This document shows, piece by piece, positions 43,109 to 53,680 of a stretch of 64,000 nucleotides of DNA. This DNA comes from Nitrospira sp. (lineage in GTDB: Bacteria; Nitrospirota; Nitrospiria; Nitrospirales; Nitrospiraceae), in NCBI GenBank assembly GCA_018242765.1, contig JAFEBH010000009.1:248001-312000 (forward strand). The letters are read 5' to 3'. The translations under genes were made by a program, and so were the position numbers. Every line of letters begins with the position of its first letter. Within the stretch, counting starts at the first letter, position 1. The notes under the pieces are model-generated. The model worked only from the letters and a program-made list of their open reading frames with translations. It made no database searches and was not told the origin of the DNA.

Positions 43109-43870
43109 TTGAGGGATTTTTTCCGCAACAGTGTCATTGCTCGGTGGGGTGCGGCTTTTCTTGGCCCACACTTCTTGACAAGCGTCGGAGCATTGCCGCG
43201 CTATCTTTCGGATTGGGGTGTCTACCAGAGAGCTGCGCCACAAGCGCTCTCTTTCCGCGATTCCTATCCGTGCCTCGCCGACCGTGTCCTGGCCACACCG
43301 TTCGATCCGCACTATTTTTTTCAGGCTGCGTGGCTGGCACGGCGTCTGTACCGGACGGCACCTTCTCTTCACGTTGATATTGGTTCGAGCGTCATGATGC
43401 TCAACGTGCTAAGTGCCGGGATCAAGACCGTCTTCGTGGATTATCGTCCGCTCCAGGTTCAACTCTCAAACCTCATCCCGCTTGGTGGAGATATTGTTCG
43501 GTTGCCATTTCGTACGGGGAGCATCAAGTCGTTGTCGTGCCTGCATGTGCTCGAACATGTGGGACTTGGCCGATATGGTGATCCAATAGATCCAGATGGA
43601 AGTCACCGTGCGGCTGCGGAACTTCAGCGTGTGCTTGCAACCGGAGGGAGGTTGTTTCTGTCGGTTCCGGTCGGCCGTGAGCGGGTCTGCTTCAACGCAC
43701 ATCGGGTATTTGAGCCGAGCACGGTTCGTGGGCTCTTTCAGGGGTTGGAGCTTACGTCGTTCTCTCTTGTCGATGATGCCGGACGGTTTCACGAGGAAAT
43801 CTCGCCGGAGGCGGTGGATCCCCTCGATTATGGATGCGGTTGTTTTGAGTTGGTGAAGACGCGTGAGTAG
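43109..43870 (+). CDS. DUF268-like SAM-dependent methyltransferase-type protein
   Basis: 253 aa with a TTG start (no better start is in frame). HVDIGSSVMMLNVLSAGIKTVFVDYRP is a SAM-type nucleotide loop, and SCLHVLEHVGLGRYGD and LFLSVPVGRERVCFNAHRVF match the DUF268 family found in polysaccharide loci. The reaction is not established. The stop overlaps the next methyltransferase by eight bases, so the two are co-translated and may act as a pair. Confidence 0.78.
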   Translation: MRDFFRNSVIARWGAAFLGPHFLTSVGALPRYLSDWGVYQRAAPQALSFRDSYPCLADRVLATPFDPHYFFQAAWLARRLYRTAPSLHVDIGSSVMMLNVLSAGIKTVFVDYRPLQVQLSNLIPLGGDIVRLPFRTGSIKSLSCLHVLEHVGLGRYGDPIDPDGSHRAAAELQRVLATGGRLFLSVPVGRERVCFNAHRVFEPSTVRGLFQGLELTSFSLVDDAGRFHEEISPEAVDPLDYGCGCFELVKTRE

Positions 43871-44609
43871 CGGGCTGCGTACCTGGCTCGCGAAGAGCGA
43901 TGTATTTTCCTACAACGTCGTGTTGCGTGACCGTTGGATTGCACGACAGGCTTCGAAGTTACAGTCCGGCACGAGACTGCTCGATGTGGGAGCGGGATCT
44001 TGTCCCTACCGAAACCTGTTTGCGCATTGTGAGTACCGCTCCCAGGACTTGCGACCGCTACAGGGGGAGCAATTACGGTTCGGCGGCTATGGTCAGATCG
44101 ATTACGTGTCTGATCTGGCGTCCATTCCTGTTCCTGAGAACAGCTTTGATGCGGTACTGTGTACCGAAGTACTGGAACATCATCCTGAACCGATTAAGGT
44201 CGTACACGAATTGGCGAGAATCATGCGACCTGGAGGAACGCTGATCCTGACGGCACCGCTGGGATCGGGAATCCACCAAGAGCCGTACCATTTTTATGGC
44301 GGGTACACACCCTGGTGGTACGAGCGTTTTCTGACGGCTGCGGGATTTGAGGAGATCACGATTGAGCCGAATGAGGGCTCGCTTCGATTTTTTGGCCAGG
44401 AGTCGTTGCGTTTCATTCGGACGACGAATCCGTTCGGTTCAGGTGTCCCGATTCGGACGCGAGCGTGGTGGCTCCCGATCTGGATCGCATTGTTGCCCGT
44501 CTTGGGTTTAATCGTACCGGTATCATGCACATGGTTGGATCAATTCGACCGCGAGCGACGCTTTACGGTCGGCTATCATGTCACCGCGCGGCGAGCTCGC
44601 TCGACGTAA
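43863..44609 (+). CDS. Class I SAM-dependent methyltransferase
   Basis: 248 aa, GTG start. RLLDVGAGSCPYRNLF is SAM motif I; FDAVLCTEVLEHHPEPIKV and GGTLILTAPLGSGIHQEPYHFYG follow the type-11 methyltransferase pattern. The C-terminus has a hydrophobic segment (WWLPIWIALLPVLGLIVPV, about residues 200-218), which may anchor it at the membrane. Directly coupled to the DUF268 gene. Substrate unknown. Confidence 0.85.
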   Translation: MSSGLRTWLAKSDVFSYNVVLRDRWIARQASKLQSGTRLLDVGAGSCPYRNLFAHCEYRSQDLRPLQGEQLRFGGYGQIDYVSDLASIPVPENSFDAVLCTEVLEHHPEPIKVVHELARIMRPGGTLILTAPLGSGIHQEPYHFYGGYTPWWYERFLTAAGFEEITIEPNEGSLRFFGQESLRFIRTTNPFGSGVPIRTRAWWLPIWIALLPVLGLIVPVSCTWLDQFDRERRFTVGYHVTARRARST

Positions 44610-44612
44610 TGT

Positions 44613-45818
44613 ATGAAGATTCTGTGCGTGATGGGAGAACATGCCTATGGCGATCCTTCGCGTGGCGAAGGGGTCGAACACGCACATTTTCTCCCGGCGT
44701 TGCGGCGACTCGGGCATCAGGTGACGTTCTTTGAATCATTTTCTCGAGAACCATACGAAAGTTTCACCGAGCTTAACCGCGCGTTGCTGAAACGGGTGGA
44801 GGAAACAGCACCAGACGTCGTTTTCTGTGTGCTGATGCAATACGAGGTGTGGATTGAAACCATCCGGCTGATTCGGAGCAGCGGGATCTCCGTCCTCAAC
44901 TGGTCGACCGATGATTCATGGAAGTATTCGATGTTCTCCAAGTTGATCGGTACGGAGTTTGATCTCTTTGTGACGACATATCCGGAACTCGTTGGCCAGT
45001 ATCACCGTGACGGGATAGGGAGCGTGTATGTCTCTCAGTGGGCCGCTAATGCCGAAACGCTGACGCCACCGGTGTCTGCCGGTTCATGCCGGTATGCGGT
45101 GAGTTTCGTCGGCGCGGCGTATGGAAATCGCCCCGCCATGATCAAAAAACTCCGTCAGGAAGGAATTGATGTCGCCTGTTTCGGCCATGGCTGGCCGGAA
45201 GGGCCGGTTGAGGCCAAGCGGGTCGGCGAGATCGTTCGAGAGTCACAGGTGAGTTTGAATTTCAGTGAAGGGGCGCATGGAAATACTCGGGGTGCGTCCG
45301 GTCGGCAGATCAAGGCCCGTGTTTTCGAAGTGCCGGGTTACGGAGGGTGTCTCTTGACTGAGCGGGCACCCAATCTGGAGCAATATTTTCGTATCGGAGA
45401 AGAAATCCTGTCGTTTGAGGGAGAAGACGAATTGGTTCGAGCGGTCAAGACCCTTCTTGCCCGTCCTGATCGACGGGACCAGGTTGCGCAGAATGGTTTT
45501 GAGCGGGTGCGACGCGAGCATACCTATGATCGCCGTTTTGATGAGATGCTCAAAGAGCTTTCCGGGCGGGTAAAGAAACGATCACGCGTGCCGATTGGGT
45601 GGTCGGTGTTTGAGGTTGCAGCCGGTGGCCATCGTCTGGGGCCGGTGCTTGCGACGATTCGTTCATTGTTGCTGGGGGTGGCATCTCTCATCTGGGGCAG
45701 GCAGCGAGGTCCACGAGCAGCGCGTCGGTTGGCCTTCGAACTGTCTTGGCGTCTCCGGGGAGCCTGGACCTATCGTGCTGCCGGGTGGCCCGGGCGACTC
45801 TTTTATCGAGAAAGCTGA
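44613..45818 (+). CDS. CgeB-type glycosyltransferase
   Basis: 401 aa. MKILCVMGEHAYGDPSRGEG at the start and the family's typical later part VSLNFSEGAHGNTRGASGRQ, KARVFEVPGYGGCLLTERAP, then FGEDEL-like EGEDELVRAVKTLLARPDRR. The order with 'FEVPGYGGCLLTE' is the CgeB glycan-processing signature. It is a GT-B cytosolic enzyme. The last 80 residues have a hydrophobic helix (about 345-362). Starts three bases after the methyltransferase gene. Confidence 0.82.
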   Translation: MKILCVMGEHAYGDPSRGEGVEHAHFLPALRRLGHQVTFFESFSREPYESFTELNRALLKRVEETAPDVVFCVLMQYEVWIETIRLIRSSGISVLNWSTDDSWKYSMFSKLIGTEFDLFVTTYPELVGQYHRDGIGSVYVSQWAANAETLTPPVSAGSCRYAVSFVGAAYGNRPAMIKKLRQEGIDVACFGHGWPEGPVEAKRVGEIVRESQVSLNFSEGAHGNTRGASGRQIKARVFEVPGYGGCLLTERAPNLEQYFRIGEEILSFEGEDELVRAVKTLLARPDRRDQVAQNGFERVRREHTYDRRFDEMLKELSGRVKKRSRVPIGWSVFEVAAGGHRLGPVLATIRSLLLGVASLIWGRQRGPRAARRLAFELSWRLRGAWTYRAAGWPGRLFYRES

Positions 45819-45820
45819 CG

Positions 45821-46696
45821 GTGCCGGATCCCCTGGTTTCAGTGGCCATGTCGGTGCATGACGGAGCCGGAACGGTCGCTGCGGCGATTCGCTCGATTCT
45901 CTGGCAGACGTTTCCTGACTGGGAACTGATTCTCGTCAATGACGCATCTACTGACGGGACTAGTGGTATTTGCCGTCGCTTCCAAGATCCGCGCATTCGC
46001 CTGATTGATGAGACGGAACAGAGAGGGCTGGCCGTGAGACTCAACCAGGCGGTCAATTCCGCACGGGGAAAGTATATCGCTCGTATGGATGCCGACGATA
46101 TTGCCTATCCTGAGCGATTTGCCAGGCAGGTCGATTATCTCGAGTCTCATCCCATCATCGATTTGGTGGGGCACGGAGCCGTCTTGTTCAAGCAGAATGG
46201 AGAGGTCGTCGGGCTCTATCCGAGGGCGATCAGTCACGAAGACATTTGTCGGCGGCCCTGGTGGGGATTTCCATTTGCCCATCCGACGTGGATGGGCAAA
46301 CGATCTTGGTTTCTGAACGAGCGATACGATGAACGGCTGATGAAGGGACAAGATCAGGAGCTACTTCTCCGAACCTATCGGAAGAGTCAATTTGCCGCCC
46401 TCCCGGAATGCTTGCTGGGCTATCGGATCGAAAACATATCCATCCAGAAATCGGCGAGGGGACGTGTGGCCTACTGCCGCCGGCTCCTGGTCGATATAGA
46501 CGACCTCACTTCGTTGAGCCATGCGGTGAAGGGTATCGGGATCCATAGTATCGCGCTCGCACGAGATTTCGTCTTCGACCTGGCCGGAACAGTTGGGGAA
46601 AAATCCCGCAGGTCATTTCTTTCCGCAGATCAGTCGGTTCGGGCAGAGTGGGACGCAATTTGGCGCCGCTCAGTATCCGAACAGGCCTGTTCATGA
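45821..46696 (+). CDS. Family 2 glycosyltransferase
   Basis: GT-A enzyme, about 291 aa from a GTG placed two bases after the previous stop; an in-frame ATG 75 bases upstream lies inside the CgeB gene. [35 protein letters not shown] and the metal site [15 protein letters not shown] (DxD) are clear, followed by [12 protein letters not shown]. Inverting mechanism expected by family. Donor unknown. It precedes the asparagine synthetase gene. Confidence 0.88.
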   Translation: MPDPLVSVAMSVHDGAGTVAAAIRSILWQTFPDWELILVNDASTDGTSGICRRFQDPRIRLIDETEQRGLAVRLNQAVNSARGKYIARMDADDIAYPERFARQVDYLESHPIIDLVGHGAVLFKQNGEVVGLYPRAISHEDICRRPWWGFPFAHPTWMGKRSWFLNERYDERLMKGQDQELLLRTYRKSQFAALPECLLGYRIENISIQKSARGRVAYCRRLLVDIDDLTSLSHAVKGIGIHSIALARDFVFDLAGTVGEKSRRSFLSADQSVRAEWDAIWRRSVSEQACS

Positions 46697-46736
46697 CGTA
46701 GTCAGCCGTTCGTTCTCTCGATACCTGTCTATCACG

Positions 46737-48701
46737 ATGTGTGGATTTGCCGGTGTCTTAAACTACAAGCAGTCGGATCTCAGTCGGGTCGTGTCCAAGA
46801 TGATCGAGGCGATTCGTCATCGAGGACCGGACGATTCAGGTGTATGGTGTGAACCATCCGTTGGACTGGGTATCGGGCATGCCCGGTTGTCGATTGTGGA
46901 CCTGTCGTCTGCCGGTCATCAGCCGATGGCCTCGACTTCTGGTCGATATGTCCTTGCGTTCAACGGTGAAATTTACAACCATCTGGACCTGCGTGTGCAG
47001 CTCCCAAACAGATCCTGGCGTGGGCACTCGGACACGGAGACACTTCTAGGAGCTTTCGACACGTGGGGGGTCGAAAAAACTCTTCAAGCCAGCGTCGGTA
47101 TGTTCGCCTTGGTCTTGTGGGATCGGGTTGAGCAACGGTTGATACTGGCTCGCGACCGAGTCGGAGAGAAACCGCTGTATTACGGGTGGTGCCGAGGATC
47201 CTTTCTGTTCGGCTCGGAACTGAAATCGCTGACGGCTTATTCGAATGCGGGTTTTGAAATCGATCGAAGCGCGTTGGCCTGTTACATGCGCTATGCCTAT
47301 GTGCCCGCACCGCACTCGATCTATATCGGTATACGGAAACTGCTTCCTGGGACCTACCTCAGCATCTCGCCTGCTGATCCAGCCGGGCACTGGCCGCAAC
47401 CTCAATCGTATTGGTCTGCCGTAGCGGTTGCTGCGCAGGATAGCCGAGCTGACTGGGATGATGGGATGGCCGTGGAGGAGCTGAACCGCCTGTTGAGTAT
47501 CGCAGTCAAAGGGCAAATGGTTGCGGATGTGCCGCTCGGCGCATTCCTCTCGGGCGGCATCGATTCGTCTACGGTCGTCGCGCTGATGCAGGCGCAGTCT
47601 GCCAGGCCGGTAAAGACTTTTTCACTCGGCTTTGCCGAAGGTGACTACGACGAGGCGAAACATGCAAGGGAGGTTGCGACGCATCTCGGCACCGATCATA
47701 CCGAATTGTATGTCACGCCGGGCGATGCGCTGGCCGTCATTCCGAAGTTACCGACCATCTATGATGAACCGTTCGGTGACTCGTCCGGAATTCCCACGTA
47801 TCTGGTGGCGAAATTGGCGCGTCGCCAAGTCACGGTGTCCCTGTCCGGCGATGGCGGCGACGAATTGTTTGGAGGCTACAACCGCTATTTTTGGGCGCGA
47901 TCAATCTGGGATCGGATCGGGACGGTGCCGGTGAGGATTCGCCGGTTGTTAGGGCATGTCCTGACCATCTACTCACCTGAGCGGTGGAATCGAGTAGGTC
48001 TGGCGATGCGGACAGTGTTGCCGAACCGTTTCCGGATGGCCGCGCTGGGGGATAAAATCCACAAGCTGGCCGAAGTGATTGATGTCGCCAGCCCCGAAGA
48101 GCTCTATCGACGACTGCTGTCTCAACACCGAGAGCCTGGGACATTGATAATCGGTGCGGAGGAATGTCCGATCTGGGCAGATGAGCAGGCTGCCCGGTTG
48201 GAGCGGGAAGACTTCAGCGAGAGCATGATGTTTCATGATCTTGTCGGCTATCTCACGGATGATATTCTGACCAAAGTGGATCGTGCGGCGATGGCCGTGA
48301 GTTTGGAAACGCGGATCCCCTTTCTCGATCATCGCCTCGTGGAGTTTGCCTGGAGATTGCCCCTGCATTTGAAGATCCGCAACGGACAAGGAAAATGGCT
48401 TGTGCGGCAGGTGCTTGACCGGTATGTGCCGCGTGCGTTGATCGAGCGTCCGAAGATGGGGTTTGGGATCCCGCTCGATTCATGGTTGCGAGGCCCCTTG
48501 CGCGATTGGGCTGAAGAATTGCTGAGCGAACACCGCCTTCGCCGGGAGGGGTATCTCTCTCCGGCGCTGGTTCGGCGCAAATGGGGGGAGCATGTATCGG
48601 GTCAGCGGAACTGGCAACACTGGCTATGGAATGTGCTGATGTTTCAAGCCTGGTTAAGGGATTATGACCGGTCGTCCACGACTGTTGTACCTCATCACTG
48701 A
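46737..48701 (+). CDS. asnB: Glutamine-hydrolysing asparagine synthetase-type amidotransferase (AsnB family)
   Basis: 654 aa starting ATG-TGT so that Cys2 is the glutamine amidotransferase nucleophile: [20 protein letters not shown] and [16 protein letters not shown] complete the class II glutaminase. The synthetase half has [17 protein letters not shown] (PP-loop, about residue 263) and [19 protein letters not shown]. In polysaccharide loci this family often amidates a sugar acid rather than free aspartate. A longer in-frame start is not supported because Cys must be residue 2. The stop overlaps the next gene by 38 bases. Confidence 0.9.
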   Translation: MCGFAGVLNYKQSDLSRVVSKMIEAIRHRGPDDSGVWCEPSVGLGIGHARLSIVDLSSAGHQPMASTSGRYVLAFNGEIYNHLDLRVQLPNRSWRGHSDTETLLGAFDTWGVEKTLQASVGMFALVLWDRVEQRLILARDRVGEKPLYYGWCRGSFLFGSELKSLTAYSNAGFEIDRSALACYMRYAYVPAPHSIYIGIRKLLPGTYLSISPADPAGHWPQPQSYWSAVAVAAQDSRADWDDGMAVEELNRLLSIAVKGQMVADVPLGAFLSGGIDSSTVVALMQAQSARPVKTFSLGFAEGDYDEAKHAREVATHLGTDHTELYVTPGDALAVIPKLPTIYDEPFGDSSGIPTYLVAKLARRQVTVSLSGDGGDELFGGYNRYFWARSIWDRIGTVPVRIRRLLGHVLTIYSPERWNRVGLAMRTVLPNRFRMAALGDKIHKLAEVIDVASPEELYRRLLSQHREPGTLIIGAEECPIWADEQAARLEREDFSESMMFHDLVGYLTDDILTKVDRAAMAVSLETRIPFLDHRLVEFAWRLPLHLKIRNGQGKWLVRQVLDRYVPRALIERPKMGFGIPLDSWLRGPLRDWAEELLSEHRLRREGYLSPALVRRKWGEHVSGQRNWQHWLWNVLMFQAWLRDYDRSSTTVVPHH

Positions 48702-49830
48702 AGACTGGTATTTCTGGTCTCACCGGTTGGATCTGGCTCGTGCTGCACGAGATGCGGGGTTTGACGTGACCGTTGCCACTCGCGTGACGGACCATGGAGA
48801 GCGGATCCAAGCAGAAGGATTTCACGTGATCCCAATTTCGCTGTTCCGGCGGAGTCGCAACCTCCTTCGGGAGTTGGGTGCCGTCATGGAATTGATTGGC
48901 GTCTATCAGCGTGTTCAGCCGCATCTGGTTCATCATGTGGCGATGAAACCCATTCTCTACGGATCCCTGGCGGCCTGGATGGTTCGGGTGCCGGTCGTCC
49001 TCAACGCATTTGCCGGTCTCGGCTATCTGTTTACAGATTCTGAACGACAACGAGGAGGGCTGCATTGGATCCTCACAACGGCGTTACGATCGGCCATTGG
49101 AAGGAGTGGCTCAACGGTCCTATTTCAAAATGAGGCTGATCGCGACGAGTTGGTGCGGGCCGGTATTGTTCGAGCATTGCGCACCCGCATTATTGCCGGG
49201 TCAGGGATCGATGTCACCACGTTCTCGGTGAAGCCCTCTCCTCAGGGAACTCCCCTCGTTGTGTTGCCATCGAGGATGCTGTGGGATAAAGGGGCTGGAG
49301 AGTTTGTTGAGGCGGCCCGAGATCTCAAGGAAAAAGGAGTGGATGCTCGGTTTGTGCTCGTCGGCCGTTGTGACGAGGATAATCCGGCCGCCATCGAACG
49401 GGAACAATTAGCACGATGGGTTGCTGAAGGAGTCGTCGAGTGGTGGGGGCATCGGGACGACATGGCGGCTGTTTATGAAGGGGCGACGCTTGTCGTGCTG
49501 CCTTCCTATCGGGAAGGCCTGCCGAAAGTGCTTCTAGAGGCAGCGGCCTGTGGGAAAGCGATCGTGGCAACGGACGTTCCGGGCTGTCGGGATATTGTGA
49601 AGGATGGGGTCAACGGCGTTCTTGTTCCACCACGCGATTCATCCAGCCTTGCCAGGGGTATCGCCCACCTGCTGTCGGATCGACACATTCGTGAGACGAT
49701 GGGAGCGAGGAGCCGCGAGATGGCTGTGGCCACCTGGGCCGGTCCCAGGATCAGTGAGCAAGTGCTCGCCCTGTACCATGAGCTGCTGAACACCTCCTCT
49801 GTGATGAATCGCTCGCCCAGGTACGCGTGA
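48664..49830 (+). CDS. Family 4 glycosyltransferase
   Basis: 388 aa GT-B retaining glycosyltransferase. [20 protein letters not shown] at the start (as in PglA/WfgD-type enzymes), [35 protein letters not shown], and the donor EX7E motif in [19 protein letters not shown] (about 277-295). Overlaps the asnB end. The likely position is after the initiating sugar, consistent with the WbpL-like transferase downstream. Confidence 0.9.
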   Translation: MTGRPRLLYLITEDWYFWSHRLDLARAARDAGFDVTVATRVTDHGERIQAEGFHVIPISLFRRSRNLLRELGAVMELIGVYQRVQPHLVHHVAMKPILYGSLAAWMVRVPVVLNAFAGLGYLFTDSERQRGGLHWILTTALRSAIGRSGSTVLFQNEADRDELVRAGIVRALRTRIIAGSGIDVTTFSVKPSPQGTPLVVLPSRMLWDKGAGEFVEAARDLKEKGVDARFVLVGRCDEDNPAAIEREQLARWVAEGVVEWWGHRDDMAAVYEGATLVVLPSYREGLPKVLLEAAACGKAIVATDVPGCRDIVKDGVNGVLVPPRDSSSLARGIAHLLSDRHIRETMGARSREMAVATWAGPRISEQVLALYHELLNTSSVMNRSPRYA

Positions 49831-50825
49831 CCAGCGTCTTGGTGACTGGAGCCGGAGGGTTTGTAGGAACGGCCCTCATTCCCGAACTTGTCCGAACGGG
49901 ATTCAGGGTGCGGGCGTTCTTACGAGGTTCGTCGACAATCCCCTCCTTCCCGCCTGAGGTTGAGGTCGTCGTGGGTGATGTGTGCGATGAAAAACAGGTG
50001 AAGGAGGCCATGGGTGATTGTGATGCCGTGGTGCATCTTGCGGCCAAGGTCCATGCGATGGATGGCCATGGCCATGAACGAGAGTACACGGCAGTCAATG
50101 TGGAGGGAACCAGGCATGTGCTGGACGCGGCCGTGGACGCTGGGGTGACTCGTCTGGTGTTTGCCAGTTCGGTCAAGGTGTTTGGTGAAGAGACTCAGGG
50201 GTGTATGGGCGAAACGTGCTCACCGGATCCTCAAACCCCCTACGGATGGTCCAAGTGGAAAGCGGAACAGCTTGTTTCCGAATACTCGAACCGCGGTGAC
50301 GTGACGGCAGTGTCGCTCCGTTTGCCGATGGTCTATGGCCAGACGAAGAAGGGGAATCTGTTTCGGATGATTGAGGCAATAGACGTCGGATATTTTCCCC
50401 CGTTGCCGCCGCTTCCGGCCGTCAGGAGTCTGTTGCACGTCGGCAACTGTGTGCAGGCGGTGCAGCGGTGTTTGCAGGTGCCACGGTTCGATCGTGCTGC
50501 GTACATTGTCGCGGATGCCGATCCCTATTCTGTGACCGATCTCTATGATCAAATAAGGGTTGGATTAGGCAAGGGTCTTCCACGCTGGCGGATACCACTG
50601 TGGGCTCTCAAGGGCGGTGCGCGATGCGGGGACGTGTTTCAGGCTGTGAGCGGACAACGTGCGCCGTTGACGACGGAGCATCTGACGAAGCTGATCGGGA
50701 GTGCATGGTACAGTCCGGCTGCATTCATGCGCGAATGTGGATATCGCCCCCTCTATTCATTCGAGAAAACCGTTCCCGAGTTGATTGCATTTTATCGACG
50801 ATCGATCGGTGCTGACCCGTGTTAG
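49827..50825 (+). CDS. NAD-dependent epimerase/reductase, WbpV/WbpK-like
   Basis: Extended SDR, 332 aa, GTGA overlap with the glycosyltransferase. Dinucleotide loop VTGAGGFVGTALIPEL; HLAAKVHAMD; catalytic VFASSVKVFGEE and the Tyr-Lys in PYGWSKWKAEQ. Members paired with a WbpL-type initiating transferase usually reduce UDP-4-keto-6-deoxy-GlcNAc to UDP-QuiNAc or UDP-FucNAc. The WbpM-like dehydratase lies at 56.4-58.3 kb. The exact product cannot be read from the sequence. Confidence 0.82.
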   Translation: MTSVLVTGAGGFVGTALIPELVRTGFRVRAFLRGSSTIPSFPPEVEVVVGDVCDEKQVKEAMGDCDAVVHLAAKVHAMDGHGHEREYTAVNVEGTRHVLDAAVDAGVTRLVFASSVKVFGEETQGCMGETCSPDPQTPYGWSKWKAEQLVSEYSNRGDVTAVSLRLPMVYGQTKKGNLFRMIEAIDVGYFPPLPPLPAVRSLLHVGNCVQAVQRCLQVPRFDRAAYIVADADPYSVTDLYDQIRVGLGKGLPRWRIPLWALKGGARCGDVFQAVSGQRAPLTTEHLTKLIGSAWYSPAAFMRECGYRPLYSFEKTVPELIAFYRRSIGADPC

Positions 50826-51021
50826 GATTCTTTGGAGCGTCTCTTCTGTCTTTGGATGTATGGCAAATCTTCGTTTGCTGTTTCTTAAGATGGCCGGTAA
50901 TGATATCTTGAATTCTACGTACCACCACTTGGTCCACCTCGATGGGGCTGTGATGGAGCTGCATCGTCATCGTTCATCTTCAGAGCGGGCCGGCTGATTG
51001 GATGATGGTGCAACAACACCC

Positions 51022-52176
51022 ATGATGATGTTTGTCCTGCCTGCACTCTTGGCCTTTGTATCTGCCTGGTGGCTCACAAAGAACTTGTGTTCGCCGAAGT
51101 CATTCCTCTCCGTTCTTGCTCATCCCAATGAACGGACCTTGCATGCAAGGCCGACTCCCCAGACCGGAGGGTTGGCCGTCGTCGGCAGTGTCGTGATCAG
51201 TCTTATCCTGGCCGCGAGTATGTTGGCCATTACTCAACCCACGAAGCCTGTGTTGCCGAAGGGAATGGCGTCCGGGAGTGTCTGGATTGTCACCTCGATG
51301 CTCCTCATTTTTGTCGTGTCCTTCATCGATGATTGGCGTGGGCTCCCCGCTGTTCTCCGACTGGGTGTCCAAGCCGGCTCCGCTTGCATCATTATCGGGG
51401 GGGTCGGGTTGACCTTGTCTTCTATTCCAATACCCGGGGGACCGACCATCTCGTTGGGGATTGTTGCCGTTCCCGTCAGTGTCTTTGTCCTGCTGTGGAT
51501 GGCGAATCTCTATAACTTCATGGATGGGATGGACGGTTTTGCCGGTGGAATGACGTTTTTCGGGTTCGGATTTCTCGCCTACTTCGGGTGGCTGGCGCAG
51601 TTTCCGGTCATGCTCGTGATCACAGTATTTGTGGCGATGAGTGCGCTGGGATTTCTTCTTCATAATTTTCCACCGGCGCGCATTTTTATGGGGGATGCGG
51701 GAAGTATCACGATCGGATTTTTGGCTGGGACTTTGATGATCCTTGGGGTTCGCGAACGAGTGTTCGAGATATGGGTTCCGATGATGATCTTTTCCCCATT
51801 TATCGTGGATGCGACAGTGACGTTGACTCGCCGGTTGTTCCGACGGAAGAAGATCTGGGAAGCGCACCGGGAGCACTATTACCAGCGGGTGGTGTTGAGC
51901 GGATGGAGCCATCGGCGGACTGTCCTCGTGGAGTATGGGGTCATGATCCTGTGCGGAGGGCTGGCCCTGTGGTATCACCACTCAACGGAGAGTCTGCGGC
52001 CGTTCATCCTTGGGGCATGGATGATCTTGTTTGTTCTCCTTGGGGTGTTCGTGTCTAGGCTGGAGCGCAAGGCAATACGTATGTCCCCTGTTCTGGGCCA
52101 GACAGCAAGAGGGGGGAAGAAAAAGATGCAAGCTGTTCCCACCGAAGACTCTTCCAGAGTGCCTGTCAAAGCCTAA
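51022..52176 (+). CDS. MraY/WecA/WbpL-type polyprenyl-phosphate N-acetylhexosamine-1-phosphate transferase
   Basis: Membrane protein with about ten hydrophobic helices that starts glycan synthesis on undecaprenyl phosphate. Family motifs: FIDDWRGLPAVLRLG, NFMDGMDGFAGGMTF, FMGDAGSITIGFLAG, and a C-terminal HREHYYQR basic/His-rich region. An in-frame TTG 24 bases upstream would give a 392-aa form; the ATG was preferred because the hydrophobic N-terminus begins there. The 196 bases before it contain no gene I can support. Expected donor: UDP-FucNAc/QuiNAc, given the neighbours. Confidence 0.88.
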   Translation: MMMFVLPALLAFVSAWWLTKNLCSPKSFLSVLAHPNERTLHARPTPQTGGLAVVGSVVISLILAASMLAITQPTKPVLPKGMASGSVWIVTSMLLIFVVSFIDDWRGLPAVLRLGVQAGSACIIIGGVGLTLSSIPIPGGPTISLGIVAVPVSVFVLLWMANLYNFMDGMDGFAGGMTFFGFGFLAYFGWLAQFPVMLVITVFVAMSALGFLLHNFPPARIFMGDAGSITIGFLAGTLMILGVRERVFEIWVPMMIFSPFIVDATVTLTRRLFRRKKIWEAHREHYYQRVVLSGWSHRRTVLVEYGVMILCGGLALWYHHSTESLRPFILGAWMILFVLLGVFVSRLERKAIRMSPVLGQTARGGKKKMQAVPTEDSSRVPVKA

Positions 52177-52450
52177 TCTACACGGGCTCGACTTGCCCTA
52201 TCGTGATCGATGAAAAGAATGATCTATTGCGATTTACGCTTCAGTCCCGTGGCGGAGGACGCCTCTTTTGTTGAGGTAGTTCTGAATCACTGGATCTCTT
52301 TAAAGGAACTATCGACGGGTTAGAGCAGGATAGGTCGTTTGTGAAGTCCTGGCGATATTGCGAAGGAACTGAAAGGATTCGGTCTGGGGGGACGGCGATC
52401 AAAGACCTGGTGCCTTCCTTCCAGAAGTTCCTGACCAGCTTTGCATATCA

Positions 52451-53680
52451 ATGATACGTGTCTCACTCGAACGCGTACAATTTGAAGCGAGACGGGCAGC
52501 GGGTTGGACGACAACTGCGCTCGGGTTCACTATTCCGATTTGGGTTGTGGCGGATAGCATTCTTGTCGGGCTGCTCATTGTATGTTGGGCGGCTTGTGGC
52601 GAATGGCGCGAAAAGCTCCGGCGAGTCGCTACGAATCCCGTGGCTGTGGGTGCGATGTTGTTGTTCGCCTGGTTGTTGCTTGGAGCTTTGTGGGGAGAGG
52701 GAAATTTGGAAGAACGGGCCATGTGGGTCAAAAAGTACGCCTATCTCCTGTTCATCCCGTTGTTGATTTCGATATCGATTGACGATCAGGAACGATATCG
52801 TGCACTCCTGGCGCTTGCGGCAGCACTGGTGGTGACGCTGTTGCTCTCTCTTGTCTTAAGTGCGGGGTTATTTATACCTAAGGAAGGCCTTACGTGTGAT
52901 TCACATAACCCTTGTGTATTCAAGAAACACACGACTCATAATTTGCTGATGGGGTTCGGTGCCTTACTGTTTGGTGTGCTGGCTTGGAAGTCTTCACAAC
53001 GCTGGGGCCGATGGGGGTGGGGGGTGGCTGCCTGCCTCGCCGCAAGCAATGTCCTATTGATGGTGCAAGGCCGCACAGGATATGTGGTGTTGGCTGGACT
53101 TGCCATGCTGGTGTTCCATGCTTGTTTGGGGTGGCGAGGCATGATGGCAGCGGTCCTCTCCCTCAGTGTGATGTTTTCGATGGCCTATCATGTTTCTGCT
53201 TCTTTTCACGATCGGATTGATCTGGTGGCAACCGGTGTCATGCGGTGGAACCCCCAGATGGCTACGTACGATGGGGTTACCGAGCGGATGGAGTTTTTTT
53301 ATCACACGGTCGAGATCATTCAGGATCATCCGCTGATGGGGGTTGGTACCGGAGGGTTTGCGAAGGCCTACGCTGTCCGTGTCCAAGATCTCGGCTTGCC
53401 TGTCCCAACTCATCCTCATAATCAGTACCTCCTGGTCATGGCTCAAGTTGGAGTCGTTGGGATCTCCCTGCTGCTCTGGCTTTTTGTGCAACAATGGCGA
53501 TCAGCAGCCGTTGCCGTTGATGCCGCTGCCGGACTGCTTGCTCGAGGCTTAGTGGTTACCATTGCAATCGGTTGTCTGTTTCAACCTGCGCTCACAGACC
53601 ATACCGAGAAATTGTTCTACTGCTTGTTTTCCGGTCTCCTGTTTTGCGGGACGACTCCACAAGTTGAGGCTAAGATATGA
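52451..53680 (+). CDS. O-antigen ligase/polymerase-family membrane protein
   Basis: 409 aa with about 10-12 membrane segments and a large periplasmic loop. The Wzy_C/WaaL signature VPTHPHNQYLLVMAQVG (about residues 318-334) is present, as is the GVGTGGFAKAY motif before it. Both O-antigen ligases and polymerases share this pattern; placement next to core-type transferases favours ligase. The 274 bases before it hold no gene and no clear promoter. Overlaps the next gene by four bases. Confidence 0.82.
   Translation: MIRVSLERVQFEARRAAGWTTTALGFTIPIWVVADSILVGLLIVCWAACGEWREKLRRVATNPVAVGAMLLFAWLLLGALWGEGNLEERAMWVKKYAYLLFIPLLISISIDDQERYRALLALAAALVVTLLLSLVLSAGLFIPKEGLTCDSHNPCVFKKHTTHNLLMGFGALLFGVLAWKSSQRWGRWGWGVAACLAASNVLLMVQGRTGYVVLAGLAMLVFHACLGWRGMMAAVLSLSVMFSMAYHVSASFHDRIDLVATGVMRWNPQMATYDGVTERMEFFYHTVEIIQDHPLMGVGTGGFAKAYAVRVQDLGLPVPTHPHNQYLLVMAQVGVVGISLLLWLFVQQWRSAAVAVDAAAGLLARGLVVTIAIGCLFQPALTDHTEKLFYCLFSGLLFCGTTPQVEAKI

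Noticed and set aside
50785..50997. Small open frame before the WecA-like gene
   Set aside because: Overlaps the end of the SDR gene, has no recognisable sequence and no ribosome site.
52177..52450. GGCG-GAGGA-CGCC followed by TCTTTT as terminator after the WecA-like gene
   Set aside because: Only a four-base stem and a broken T-run; too weak to call.
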